Below are positions 8,214 to 16,801 of a stretch of DNA of 47,178 bases, piece after piece. The translations under genes were made by a program, and so were the position numbers. The DNA lies in contig JAUWIG010000027.1 of NCBI GenBank assembly GCA_030605475.1, forward strand, positions 1 to 47,178, written 5' to 3'. The notes beneath the pieces were generated by a model, which made no database searches, had not been told where the DNA came from, and worked only from the letters and a program-made list of their open reading frames with translations. This DNA comes from Planctomycetota bacterium. Lineage in GTDB: Bacteria > Planctomycetota > Phycisphaerae > Sedimentisphaerales > Anaerobacaceae. Every line of letters begins with the position of its first letter. Within the stretch, counting starts at the first letter, position 1.

Positions 8214-11200
8214 CTAATCTGACTTGCTTGCCTGCCAGGTATTGCCGTAAGCACCCATATTGATTCTATTGCCGTTTTCCTCCGGTTCGAACGAATAATC
8301 GGAACCAGGGTCACCGGTGTTGATACAGGGACTTGTCTCTGTGTCGGTAAGGTCGAACGTCCCGGTCTGCGGATTCCATCTGCCGTTTAGCCATTCGGTT
8401 TTTAAGTGATAATCGAAATGCTGCTCGGCAAACAAAGGCACTTCATTGATATTTCCTTCACCCGGCCAGGCGGAATCAGGCATCTGAACGTCGCTGTATG
8501 TAACAGCAACATCGTTTGCCTCAACAGTGGCTATTTGCCAGCCGGTATTGTACCAGAGGATGGAATTTGTCACGTTCATACTGCCGCCCCCGAAGCAGCA
8601 CAGTCCGCCTGAATACCATGGCAGGGTGTCCCAACTGGCGGCGTTGTCTGCAATTGTGCAATTTTCAATTTCCGCAAAGCTGCCGTAGTTTGAGCTCATA
8701 CCGCCGCTATAGTGACCTATGTTCTTGGTTATAAGGCAATTTGTAACAATCGACACCGAATTATCACCCCAGTTATAAATGCCTCCGCCGCTGGCAAGGC
8801 AGAAGTTATCAATTATCGCACATCTGCCAATCCACGCCACGCTTTCCCAGACGGCAATTCCGCCTCCGGACTTTCGCGAGACGTTCCCGTTTATGCTACA
8901 GTTGTATATTATTGAGCTGCCGCTACCGCAGTATATTCCGCCACCGGCCTGGATATTTTCATTGTTGATAGTCCAGCAGGTGTTGTCGATTATGCTGCAA
9001 TTCGTAATCAAAGCACTACTATCTTCACACGCGATTCCACCGCCGTTTCCAACAGCCCAGTTATCGTTTATCGTACAGTCAATTATCACCGGGCTCACAT
9101 TCCTGCAGTATATTCCGCCGCCGGGCAGATTTACGTCATTTAGGTCATTCACATCATATTTGTATAATCCGGTCCCGCACTCGTTCCAGCTTATCTCACA
9201 ACCGGCAATCAAAGCGTTGCTGTTTTCATAGCAGAATATCGCTCCGCCTCCGGTATCGGCTTCATTTTCTGTTATGACGCAATTGATAATCATAGGGCTG
9301 CTGTTCTTGCAGTATATTGCGCCGCCGTAACCACCTGGGTCGACATTAGGCTCTTGTGGCCAATTCGAATCCTTGGCATAACCATTGATGATGGTAAGGC
9401 CATATAAAACTGTGGTTGTAGTTTCGCCGCTCTGGAGAACAAAGCCGCGCCCGTTGCTTTCGCAATCTATGATGCAGTTCTCTGCCCCACTTTCCGACTC
9501 CACTATTATTGCCTTGCCGTTAGTACCAATGTTATAATTTCCGATACCTGTGTAAGTGCCGTTAAGCACGAAGATGGTAGTGCCGTTAGCAGCATCGTCA
9601 ATGGCCTCCTGAATACTGTCGAACGGATGCTCGACGGTGCCGTCTTCGAGTGGGTCACTGACAGCAGGGTCCCCGGGACCAGGGTCACTGGGAGCATCAT
9701 CATCAACAAACATGTCCTGAATCGGCTTCGCCTCGGTTAAGATGAGAGAGTAATATTGTAGGCCGTCGGTTAATGTGTCCTTATGACTAATCTTCACCGT
9801 ATAACTTCCCTCATTGGGCGACTCGATATAAACCTGCTCGACGTTGTCCACTACATTGTCACCGGTTATAGCGGAATCATCAGGATTGTTTGGGTCGAGG
9901 ACATACGGATAATAAGTTATGTTAGGGTCGTTAGTATCGATGATGCATAAATCGAGGTCGTTTATTAAGCAGGGCGTGTTATTATCCAGCCCATCGATAA
10001 TGGTGCCGGGCGGGTCCGTCCAGCATAGTGTAGCGCGAATCGGAATTGTGCCGGCAGATGAAATCGTGTGGGTATTGCTCACCCCTGTAGTCAGAATACC
10101 CTCAATAATTCTTTCCCCGTTGAGGTTTTCAAAATCTTCCTTTATATAGGTCGCTCCTGTGTTTACATCCATCAACCCCCATCCATACCTGTAATCCGGC
10201 CCAGCATTGCCTTTGTCGGTAGCTGTGTGGATTATCAACCCTTTCAGTGTGCTGGCCCGCATAGCTTCGTCTGTAAAGAGACTATTGTAATATTCCACCA
10301 GCAGTGCCGCCGACCCTGCGGCACAGGCAGAAGCCATACTCGTGCCGGAGTACGTAGCGTAGTTGACATCATTGACCGCTATAGGAGAGTAGAGCCCGAA
10401 TCCGTTGGCAACGATATCCGGCTTGATTCGGCCGTCGTCTGTAGGTCCCCAGCCGCTGAGAGCGACAATATCCCCAGCATCATCCACGGCGCCAACTGTC
10501 ATTATATTTTTAGCTGTGCCGATAAGCGGGATTGTATCATATCCGGGACCATCCCAACCGTCGTCGCAGGGGTCATTTGCGTCGTCATAGAGTTTTGACT
10601 GCCATTGCCCGCTGTTGGGGTCAAAATACCAAAACTCTGCTCCATTGGCCGGTGCCGTGTCATCCCTGTCATTACCTGCAGATTTGAAGGGAAGATAATA
10701 AGAGGCCAGGTAGCAGACTAAATCCCAGTCAGCAGCGTAGAAACCATACCGGCCGAAGTTTCTATCCTCGCGTTCGCCCCATACGCCGAACCAATATGGT
10801 CCCTTATTGTCTTTTAACCAGTTGTTTGCCATGATGGCGTAATCAAGGAAGTTTACTATGCCGTCGCCGTTTGGGTCAGGAGCAATGTCTATGGATGGTT
10901 CAAAATCCAACCAGTTTTCGGCAAGCTTTTTCAAATCTTTCTTGTTGACTTTGCCGTCGCCGTTAAAATCACCCGGGATTTCAGCGAACTTCCCATTCTG
11001 CCACCCTGTTATGATGCCGTAGCTATGATTGGAAAGGTATATTTTTTCGGTTTCACCCGGCCCGGTTGCAGCTCGGCTCGCCATCTCAGGGGTATCAAGA
11101 TTCCAATCGTAAGAATCGATATTCACAGCCGGGGCCATACCCTTTGCCGCAGCTTCAACGCCTTGTGCTCCGATTGTCCCGGCTACGTGAGTGGAGTGGT

Positions 11201-11699
11201 TATGAAATACCGAGTTACTATCCTTTATCTCTACTCGGTCGCCGAACTCCTGATGTGTGTTAAGAACCCAGCCCGCGTCCCAGATTCCTACGGTCAAATC
11301 ATTACCATCAAGGTTATACGGCGCCTCGTGAAGGATGTTAGCGCCTGTCAATATCGCAGCGTCAGCGTTGTTGGTTATCTTATAGACCGGCCGGCCATTT
11401 TTGATAGCCGTTAATTCAAAACTTCTCTCCCGAACCTTGCCCTTGACTTTCCAGCCTCGTTTCTGAGCCTCTCTCCAGGCCGACTTTTTCGCTTGCCGGG
11501 CTCTGTTACTCAGGCGTTCAACGTGTTGCTGACGCACCTTTGCGTCTTTAAAATTAATGACCGTCTCAGAGCGGATTCTGTCGGGATATCTACGATTAAT
11601 CGCTGGACGGCCTTTCGCAGCACCCAGAGCAACTATTCCACTTGCCTGCATAATAAATACGAAAAACAGGCATTTGATTAAGGCCGTTGTCTTCGGCAT
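8214..11699 (-). CDS. Secreted S8 subtilisin-like peptidase with internal dockerin pair and C-terminal beta-helix
   Basis: The catalytic triad is visible: Asp in VGIWDAG (about residue 146 counted from the upstream GTG), His in HSTHVAGT (176) and Ser in YSGTSMA (459), with the oxyanion Asn in SAGND (348). Two dockerin-like EF-hand repeats (DFNGDGKVNKKD, about 249-260, and DPNGDGIVNFLD, about 280-291) are inserted between His and Ser, inside the catalytic domain. After the peptidase comes a beta-sandwich, then about 450 residues of right-handed beta-helix (SIQEAIDDAANGTTIFVLNG, many NCxI repeats). I chose the ATG at 11699 because GGAAAGAG sits just upstream and a signal peptide follows. A GTG at 11714 is the alternative. 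It probably leaves the cell by the type II system. Confidence 0.88.
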   Translation of the reverse strand: MPKTTALIKCLFFVFIMQASGIVALGAAKGRPAINRRYPDRIRSETVINFKDAKVRQQHVERLSNRARQAKKSAWREAQKRGWKVKGKVRERSFELTAIKNGRPVYKITNNADAAILTGANILHEAPYNLDGNDLTVGIWDAGWVLNTHQEFGDRVEIKDSNSVFHNHSTHVAGTIGAQGVEAAAKGMAPAVNIDSYDWNLDTPEMASRAATGPGETEKIYLSNHSYGIITGWQNGKFAEIPGDFNGDGKVNKKDLKKLAENWLDFEPSIDIAPDPNGDGIVNFLDYAIMANNWLKDNKGPYWFGVWGEREDRNFGRYGFYAADWDLVCYLASYYLPFKSAGNDRDDTAPANGAEFWYFDPNSGQWQSKLYDDANDPCDDGWDGPGYDTIPLIGTAKNIMTVGAVDDAGDIVALSGWGPTDDGRIKPDIVANGFGLYSPIAVNDVNYATYSGTSMASACAAGSAALLVEYYNSLFTDEAMRASTLKGLIIHTATDKGNAGPDYRYGWGLMDVNTGATYIKEDFENLNGERIIEGILTTGVSNTHTISSAGTIPIRATLCWTDPPGTIIDGLDNNTPCLINDLDLCIIDTNDPNITYYPYVLDPNNPDDSAITGDNVVDNVEQVYIESPNEGSYTVKISHKDTLTDGLQYYSLILTEAKPIQDMFVDDDAPSDPGPGDPAVSDPLEDGTVEHPFDSIQEAIDDAANGTTIFVLNGTYTGIGNYNIGTNGKAIIVESESGAENCIIDCESNGRGFVLQSGETTTTVLYGLTIINGYAKDSNWPQEPNVDPGGYGGAIYCKNSSPMIINCVITENEADTGGGAIFCYENSNALIAGCEISWNECGTGLYKYDVNDLNDVNLPGGGIYCRNVSPVIIDCTINDNWAVGNGGGIACEDSSALITNCSIIDNTCWTINNENIQAGGGIYCGSGSSIIYNCSINGNVSRKSGGGIAVWESVAWIGRCAIIDNFCLASGGGIYNWGDNSVSIVTNCLITKNIGHYSGGMSSNYGSFAEIENCTIADNAASWDTLPWYSGGLCCFGGGSMNVTNSILWYNTGWQIATVEANDVAVTYSDVQMPDSAWPGEGNINEVPLFAEQHFDYHLKTEWLNGRWNPQTGTFDLTDTETSPCINTGDPGSDYSFEPEENGNRINMGAYGNTWQASKSD

Positions 11700-11846
11700 A
11701 CTAACTCTTTCCACCTGTCCGCTACTCCGTTTGAACTTTGCCTAAATTATATCAGAATCCCCCATTAAAAGCCAGCGAAAACCCCCCGAAAGCCCCCAAA
11801 AATGCCCTGAAAGCTGACAAAAAGTCAAACGATATTGATTATTCAG

Positions 11847-12662
11847 CTAAGACTTTAGAAGCTCCAATAATTCCGCTTGCACTTTCTTGTTAGCTGTTAT
11901 TACTTGTAGTTCCTGGCCTTCGTAGCTGTCCAAATCGACAGGAAAGATTTTCTCCCCTTGCCAATCGCTCACAACAGCCCCCGCGGCCTCAGCAATCACT
12001 GCCCCGGCCGCTATATCCCATAACCTCGGACGAGAGGCGATAGTAGCAATAAGACCGCCGTTTGCCACATGAGCAAGTTGCAGTGCCATCGTGCCTAAAT
12101 TGCGAAATCTTGTCCTCTGTATAATTTCGCAAGCCCAGCCCGGCACCCCGTTATCGAAATGGCTGTCCAGACCAATGCTTGAAAACTTATCTATTTTCTC
12201 TTCGCTCGCGGTGATTCGCCTGCCATTCAATTGCGCTTCGCCGTCTTTGACAGCCGTGAACATCGACTCCGTAGCCGGCTCAAAAATCGCGCCTACAATC
12301 GGCTCGCCCTCATGCATTACCGCAATGCTGACGGCAAATAAGGGTATACGGTGTGCAAAATTGCTCGTTCCGTCTATCGGGTCGATAACCCACCAGAGAC
12401 GCTCAGTTCCTCGTGGCGGCTGCTTGAATATCCCGCTCTCGTCGCCTTCCTCAGCAATAAAGCCATGGTCGGGATAAGTCTCTTTGATTCGGTCCACAAT
12501 TATCTGCTGGCATCGGGTATCGGTTTGGGTTACCACTTCACTATTGTTCTTTATCGAAACCTTGGTAAAATTGATTTCTTCCATCGCCCGCTGCCCGGCC
12601 AGACGCGCTGCCACAATAGTTGTCTCAAGCATCCGGCTCAAATCTCTCTGCTCTAATACCAT
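11847..12662 (-). CDS. suhB: Inositol-1-monophosphatase family protein
   Basis: The metal and active-site motifs of the family are all present: Glu in IAEEGDES (about 71-72), WVIDPIDGTSNF (Asp94, Asp97) and LWDIAAGA (Asp216). At 271 aa it has the family length. The product is a soluble Mg-dependent, Li-sensitive sugar or inositol phosphatase by family knowledge. The exact substrate (inositol-1-phosphate, or histidinol-phosphate in the HisN branch) cannot be decided. GGGAGGT lies 6 bases before the ATG. The gene is divergent from the DUF2752 gene and 132 bp from the subtilase. Confidence 0.9.
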   Translation of the reverse strand: MVLEQRDLSRMLETTIVAARLAGQRAMEEINFTKVSIKNNSEVVTQTDTRCQQIIVDRIKETYPDHGFIAEEGDESGIFKQPPRGTERLWWVIDPIDGTSNFAHRIPLFAVSIAVMHEGEPIVGAIFEPATESMFTAVKDGEAQLNGRRITASEEKIDKFSSIGLDSHFDNGVPGWACEIIQRTRFRNLGTMALQLAHVANGGLIATIASRPRLWDIAAGAVIAEAAGAVVSDWQGEKIFPVDLDSYEGQELQVITANKKVQAELLELLKS

Positions 12663-12722
12663 ATTTTACCTCCCGTTTCTGACCTTGACAGAATTACCAT
12701 ATTCTCCTATTCTAACGTAGTT

Positions 12723-13226
12723 ATGCAAGCAAGCCAACAGCTAAATAGACCGAAAATTGTCTGCCGTGCCCCGCTAAAAGTAAGTCGTCGACTTCTAACG
12801 GGGCGTGCATCGTTTCACCAGCGGGTTACAGCCGGAATTGTTGTCTTAGTAATTGTTGCTTTATTCGGGTCTTTATGGTTGGTGGCATATTACAAAATCA
12901 ATGTCGGCCGCGTGTTTGGTCTCTGTGGTTTCAAGCAAAAATACGGCCTGCCATGCCCAACTTGTGGAATGAGCACTTCGGCAGTTGCCTTTGCTAAAGG
13001 CAAAATCTTCGAGTCGTTTTATATCCAGCCGGCCGGTGCATTGTTGTGCTCTGTGGCGGCTGTTTCGGCATTTTTGGCTTTCCTTATAGCTGTTTTTGGA
13101 GTATATTTCAGTTTTCTTAAGCGTTTTTTTTGCGAGGTTAAAGTAGGATACATAATTCTGGTACTGATAATCATTATCGCTGGCGGCTGGGCAGTAACAT
13201 TGGCTCGCGCACTGGCAGCGAAGTAA
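12723..13226 (+). CDS. DUF2752 membrane protein
   Basis: The motif FGLCGFKQKYGLPCPTCG, followed by STSAVAFAKG, is the DUF2752 signature (Cys-rich loop after TM1). Three hydrophobic segments are seen at about residues 38-58, 98-125 and 137-160. The family has no assigned function. The first 35 or so residues are poorly conserved-looking and are encoded by a palindromic element (12768-12804) that recurs inside the 5' end of the CDF transporter gene. The start at 12723 is the only ATG before the domain and has no clear ribosome site. It lies 17 bp upstream of the lipoprotein gene. Confidence 0.75.
   Translation: MQASQQLNRPKIVCRAPLKVSRRLLTGRASFHQRVTAGIVVLVIVALFGSLWLVAYYKINVGRVFGLCGFKQKYGLPCPTCGMSTSAVAFAKGKIFESFYIQPAGALLCSVAAVSAFLAFLIAVFGVYFSFLKRFFCEVKVGYIILVLIIIIAGGWAVTLARALAAK
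12768..12804. repeat. Palindromic element copy 1, inside a coding 5' end
   Basis: Arms GCCCCGCTAAAAGTAAGTCG and CGACTTCTAACGGGGC face each other around one base. The left arm, reversed, matches the right end of copy 2 (21300-21319) at 18 of 20 positions. It is read in frame by the DUF2752 gene. Confidence 0.7.
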
Positions 13227-13243
13227 GTAAAAAGGGAGAGAAA

Positions 13244-14002
13244 ATGGAAAAACCACAACAGAAGCGTTTTGCTTTTTGCCTGTGGACCCAATTTTGCAAA
13301 AAGATTGCAAAATGGGAACCTCTTTTTATTTTTACCTTTCTTACTGCTCTTACTGCGGTTCTTTTCCACAGCGGCTGTAGTCTCACCAGAACTGTAAGTA
13401 CCCTTAGCACTCCAACCCGTCATGAGAGGAAAATCCCTGCCGAATATGACCTTACCGAGCATAGAGACCAAAAGATACTGGTGCTTGTTAATCAGCCGGC
13501 TTATCTCAACGCTCAAGTGAACCTTCGTTATTACCTTACCGAGGAGGTAAACAAAAATCTTATAAAGAAACTTAAAATTCCACCTGAGTATCTTGTTACC
13601 TATGATGGAGTGTCGGAGTTTCGCTCTAATCAATCCAATTTCTCATTGCTTTCACCCGTAGAAGTGGGCAAAGCTCTGGATGCCAATATAGTTTTGCTGG
13701 TAATGGTCGAAGATTATCAGCTTAATGAAATGCCCGAAGCCAACTATTATCAGGGATTCCTGAATACCCAGACTGTTCTTTTTGAGACGGCAGCCGGCAG
13801 GAAACTGTGGCCTGAATCCGAAAAGAGCAAGAGTATTAAAGTCGGCTTTGAGGTTGAGCATCGCGGCCGAGAAATTGCTGTCAAAAGGTTAGTAGCAGCC
13901 TGCGCTCATTGTACCGTAAGGTATTTTTATGACTGTCCAGGGGATAAGTTTAAGATTGCCGATGACAAAAGTGGTGCCGGCTGGCAAGACTGGGATAAGT
14001 AA
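13244..14002 (+). CDS. Putative lipoprotein of unknown function
   Basis: A 252-aa protein with a long basic N-region, a hydrophobic stretch and a lipobox-like LFHSGC (Cys45), suggesting attachment to a membrane. The rest is a mixed alpha/beta domain (KILVLVNQPAYLN, LRYYLTEEVNKNLIKKL, NIVLLVMVEDYQL) that resembles unassigned planctomycete lipoproteins. I recognise no catalytic motif. AGGGAGAG precedes the ATG by 5 bases. It follows the DUF2752 gene by 17 bp and they may be cotranscribed. A weak terminator-like hairpin follows the stop. Confidence 0.65.
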   Translation: MEKPQQKRFAFCLWTQFCKKIAKWEPLFIFTFLTALTAVLFHSGCSLTRTVSTLSTPTRHERKIPAEYDLTEHRDQKILVLVNQPAYLNAQVNLRYYLTEEVNKNLIKKLKIPPEYLVTYDGVSEFRSNQSNFSLLSPVEVGKALDANIVLLVMVEDYQLNEMPEANYYQGFLNTQTVLFETAAGRKLWPESEKSKSIKVGFEVEHRGREIAVKRLVAACAHCTVRYFYDCPGDKFKIADDKSGAGWQDWDK

Positions 14003-14032
14003 AACCAATGGTGGGATGGTGATTGTTGATTT

Positions 14033-14058
14033 CGGATTTTAAAAATCCGGAATTTTTA
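14033..14058 (+). terminator. Weak terminator-like hairpin
   Basis: CGGATT and AATCCG pair around a short A/T loop, followed by GAATTTTT. It lies about 30 bases after the lipoprotein stop codon. The stem is short. Confidence 0.4.
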
Positions 14059-14160
14059 AAAAGCACCGATTTTCGGGGGTTATTTTTCGGGGGCGATGTT
14101 GGTTTTTGGGCTAAAAACAAGGTTCGATAGGTTGACTTGCAGGGTTTGGGTAAAATAGGC

Positions 14161-14280
14161 AAGAGAAAAAGTGCAAAAAAGTGTGAAAAATTGCAAGAAA
14201 TTGCAAGAAAATGAGTAAAAATTGCAAAAAAGTGAAAGAAAATGCAAGAAAATGCAAGAAAGTGCGCTTTTTTGCACAAA
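14161..14280. repeat. 10-bp-phased A-tract array (probable bent DNA)
   Basis: About twelve consecutive 10-bp units resembling TTGCAAGAAA or GTGCAAAAAA run without loss of phase. A-tracts repeated at the helical period are known to bend DNA. GTGCAAAAAAG (14171-14181) and its exact reverse complement (14267-14277) bracket the array. Confidence 0.75.
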
Positions 14281-14438
14281 AATGAACAAGTGTGTTTTGA
14301 AGTCGAGTGATGGAATAGTTTTTCGGGATTTTTGGGGTTGACAAGTGGAGTTTGATATCCCTCCCTTCCCTTCGCTTTGGTTCAGGGTAAACTCTTTCAC
14401 TCAGGGTAAACTCCTACGCTCGGGACAGTAAGACGCTG

Positions 14439-14459
14439 GTTCGTAGTTGGTAGTTCATA
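14439..14459. repeat. Short heptamer array, GTTCATA type
   Basis: Three units: GTTCGTA, GTTGGTA, GTTCATA. No four-helix-bundle gene is attached. Confidence 0.65.
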
Positions 14460-14660
14460 GAGAAATTAGCCACAAGTTGCCCAGATTAACAGGGGTTTTT
14501 ATGCAGAGATATAAATATATTAGTATGTGCATATATACTAATGTACTGCTTTAAGAATTATGGTTTTGAGGATGAGGGTTTTGGAAATGAGGGATTTGAG
14601 GCGGAGGTTTTTTTATTCTGAAACAGGTGTGGATTACGACGGTGAGGTATTGTATTATGT

Positions 14661-14694
14661 TCATAGTCCTTTTGACTAATCGAAAGGACTATGA
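14661..14694. repeat. Hairpin repeat copy 1, upstream of orphan HTH gene
   Basis: A perfect 12-bp stem (TCATAGTCCTTT with AAAGGACTATGA) carries the 10-base loop TGACTAATCG. A second copy with an identical loop lies at 15033-15060, on the other side of the HTH gene. The descending arm contains AAAGGA. Confidence 0.8.
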
Positions 14695-14721
14695 GCCTCT
14701 TTATGTTGTCGGGAGTAAGAT

Positions 14722-14964
14722 ATGGTCTTCAAAGCAAAGCAGTGGGAATATCTAAGCAAGTGCTGGCATTTGACGCCGCGGGAGGTGGAGGTTGCCAAGC
14801 TGGTCTGCGACGGCTTGGACAATGAGCAGATAGGTAAGAAGCTACGCATTGCGTATAATACGGTGCGTGCTCACCTTGGGAATATGTTTCGGAAGGCTGG
14901 GGTTAAGAGCAAGGCAGGCATTATCTTAGAATTCATTAGAACATTACAAAAAGCGAGAATTTAA
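14722..14964 (+). CDS. Orphan LuxR/GerE-type helix-turn-helix protein
   Basis: The whole 80-aa protein is one HTH domain: LTPREVEVAKLVCDGLDNEQIGKKL, then the recognition helix IAYNTVRAHLGNMFRKAG, and a final helix. There is no receiver or ligand domain, so it is a DNA-binding module only, like GerE. GGGAG lies 7 bases before the ATG. It sits alone in a 1.5-kb gene-poor region between two copies of one hairpin (14661-14694 and 15033-15060), about 370 bp centre to centre. Those hairpins could be its targets or the ends of a small mobile unit. Both ideas are inference. Confidence 0.85.
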   Translation: MVFKAKQWEYLSKCWHLTPREVEVAKLVCDGLDNEQIGKKLRIAYNTVRAHLGNMFRKAGVKSKAGIILEFIRTLQKARI

Positions 14965-15032
14965 AGCACTAACACTGCGGGACTTTTGCTCAAAGCGATA
15001 TGGTTCAAGGAGAAAACCTAGCAGTTGGTCTC

Positions 15033-15060
15033 TAGTCTTTTTGACTAATCGAAAGGACTA
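15033..15060. repeat. Hairpin repeat copy 2, downstream of orphan HTH gene
   Basis: TAGTCTTTT and AAAGGACTA pair (one G.U) around the same loop TGACTAATCG as copy 1. Over 28 bases the two copies differ at one position. Confidence 0.78.
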
Positions 15061-15207
15061 CGAGCATTTTATATGTCGAATGGTTTTTAAGTGGGGGATT
15101 TGAGAATGAGGGATTTTAAGAATCATGGCTTTTAAAAGAGGGATTTGAGGTGGAGATTTTTTTGACCATGCGCAGTGCTGGCGGAGGGCGCAGAGGACGC
15201 GGAAATA

Positions 15208-15235
15208 GTTTTGAATTTTGAGTTCTTAGTTTTGA
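15208..15235. repeat. Heptamer array, GTTTTGA type
   Basis: Four units: GTTTTGA, ATTTTGA, GTTCTTA, GTTTTGA. The same consensus appears 4.5 kb away at 19761. Confidence 0.8.
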
Positions 15236-15556
15236 GTTGCGGAGTCCGGCCAGGCCGGGGGTTGTTTGAAAAGACGGCTGGTTCCCCGCTTACGCTTCCG
15301 AAAGAACTGGATCCCAGATAAAGACATTCTGGGACAAGGTGGCAGGCAAGGTGGGATTTAGAAAAAAGCTGAGAAAAATCATCTTCGGTGCATAAGTAAA
15401 GGACACAGCCGGGGGAAAATATCATGGTGAATTTACAGTTCTGAAGACGAACCTGGAAAAAATGGTGACTGTCCCTATTTTATAACATTGAAATAGGTTG
15501 AAATCCAATTCCTGTTGAAAACACAGTAACAAGTTCAGATGAGGTGTGGCGTTAAG

Positions 15557-16708
15557 TTAAGGAAGAATACGTTGGATTTCTTCAAATAGAATCTTAACTG
15601 TATAATCACTTACTTTCCCTCCATTAATTAAAATTATGTCACCCTCTTGAATTGCAGGACAATGTTGTGAGTTGTAGTTTAAAGGGCCTACACTGTTAAT
15701 TGCTTCAAATTCTTTGGAAAACGATGAACGGAGACGTTCATAAAAAATTGGCGCATAAGAATTACTCAGAGTCAATTTGCCATTATTAATTCTAAAGCTC
15801 ATACGTACTTTATTGATAAATCGAATAAAATCGTTATTTTTAATCTGATCGGTGGGAACGAGCAAAAATTTTTCACCGATAAAAAATGACGCTGTTCCGC
15901 CAGTTGCCTCGGGGTCACTAAAATCATCTTTTTCTTTTGGACTTATCGCATAACGAAGCCTGATTCTTCTTGGGAAGGACAATACAAAGTCTTGTTCGAT
16001 AATACGCTTGTCCATGTCTCGAATTGATACTTTTGCTTTGCTTGGTATGTACCCCTTTTTCGTCACTTCTAAATAGACGACTTCAAGTCCAAATCCATCA
16101 ATACGATAATAACCCTCCGAATTCGTAGTTGTACCTCCTTTTGTTGAAGATACTTCTACGCCTTCCAATGATTCTCCGTCTTCGTCTTTAATAATTCCTG
16201 AAATGGATGCTGTCCCTTCAGCCTCGACTTTTTCCAGCACTATGCGGCCTAAGTTAGTCACCTCACCAGGTATTAGATTAACAATTTTTGTAACGTTTTT
16301 ATAGGGCGGGCCTGGGTCGATGACTATCTCTTTTCTCAAATCATTTGAGCGAAGTCTTTCCCATGTTACCCATGGAGCTCCGAAAGGAATCCTTCTAAAA
16401 CCGCTGCAACCGCCTCTTCCAACGGAACAACACCGATACTCCGCCTTTTTCGTTGAACCTTCGATTTCCTCAGTATCTAAATAGAGGGCGACCAATACTT
16501 TGTCTTCTTGCAGGCTTTTATCTTTTTTATTTAACTGCCATTCGACAACCGCATTTAGCTGTCTGAGGGCTTCGAGTTCTCTCGCCCGCTCAGGTGTTGT
16601 GGTGCAACCTGTATAGAAAATCAATAGAAAATAACAAAGCCATAAACAAATCTTGTTTTGTCTGATATTTTTCATCTGAAATTTGTCGAATAAACGTTCA
16701 AAAACCAT
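15557..16708 (-). CDS. Lipoprotein with carboxypeptidase-regulatory-like and PDZ-like domains
   Basis: A 383-aa protein with an N-terminal hydrophobic segment and a lipobox (FYTGC, Cys35), implying membrane anchoring. About residues 165-245 form a carboxypeptidase regulatory-like beta domain (SGIIKDEDGESLEGVEV, NSEGYYRIDG). The C-terminal 45 residues (IQEGDIILINGGKVSDY) look like the end of a PDZ fold. No enzyme site is seen, so a structural or substrate-binding role in the envelope is likely. AAAGGA lies 8 bases before the first ATG, which favours that start over Met12. It is 93 bp from the next gene on the same strand. Confidence 0.7.
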   Translation of the reverse strand: MVFERLFDKFQMKNIRQNKICLWLCYFLLIFYTGCTTTPERARELEALRQLNAVVEWQLNKKDKSLQEDKVLVALYLDTEEIEGSTKKAEYRCCSVGRGGCSGFRRIPFGAPWVTWERLRSNDLRKEIVIDPGPPYKNVTKIVNLIPGEVTNLGRIVLEKVEAEGTASISGIIKDEDGESLEGVEVSSTKGGTTTNSEGYYRIDGFGLEVVYLEVTKKGYIPSKAKVSIRDMDKRIIEQDFVLSFPRRIRLRYAISPKEKDDFSDPEATGGTASFFIGEKFLLVPTDQIKNNDFIRFINKVRMSFRINNGKLTLSNSYAPIFYERLRSSFSKEFEAINSVGPLNYNSQHCPAIQEGDIILINGGKVSDYTVKILFEEIQRILP

Positions 16709-16801
16709 AATTCAGTCCTTTCGATAAAATCATATCACGAAAGTCGAGTCCAATTCAATGCAGAACGAAAAGTTGAGCAGCCGCGTTTAGCATGGTCCGG
16801 C

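Larger units (their letters stand above)
14003..14721. other. 719-bp gene-free region with bent DNA, repeats and hairpin
   Basis: No convincing gene. It holds a terminator-like hairpin (14033-14058), a 10-bp-phased A-tract array (14161-14280) closed by an inverted repeat, a copy of a common CTTCGCTTTGG-type intergenic repeat (about 14368-14425), a short heptamer array (14439-14459), a G-rich direct-repeat stretch (about 14560-14620) and hairpin copy 1 (14661-14694). Confidence 0.75.
14965..15556. other. 592-bp gene-free region
   Basis: It contains hairpin copy 2 (15033-15060), a G-rich segment at about 15091-15165 resembling 14560-14627, and a GTTTTGA-type heptamer array (15208-15235). No coding region is supported. 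Confidence 0.7.

Noticed and set aside
8406..11745. Several open frames on the plus strand opposite the subtilase
   Set aside because: They are shadows of the long minus-strand gene, whose catalytic motifs prove its frame.
14161..14280. Possible CRISPR array because of regular repeats
   Set aside because: The repeats are only 10 bp with no spacers, and no cas gene is present. Phased A-tracts explain it.
13950..14400. Phe-rich open frames on the minus strand
   Set aside because: They arise from the A-tract array read on the other strand. They have no domain or ribosome site and extreme composition.
14691..14825. A 44-codon open frame starting at the hairpin ATG with AAAGGA upstream
   Set aside because: It overlaps the HTH gene in another frame, gives low-complexity sequence and is absent at hairpin copy 2.
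15132..15425. Minus-strand frame of 97 codons in the gap after the HTH gene
   Set aside because: It includes a heptamer array and repeat DNA, and no ribosome site or domain is seen.
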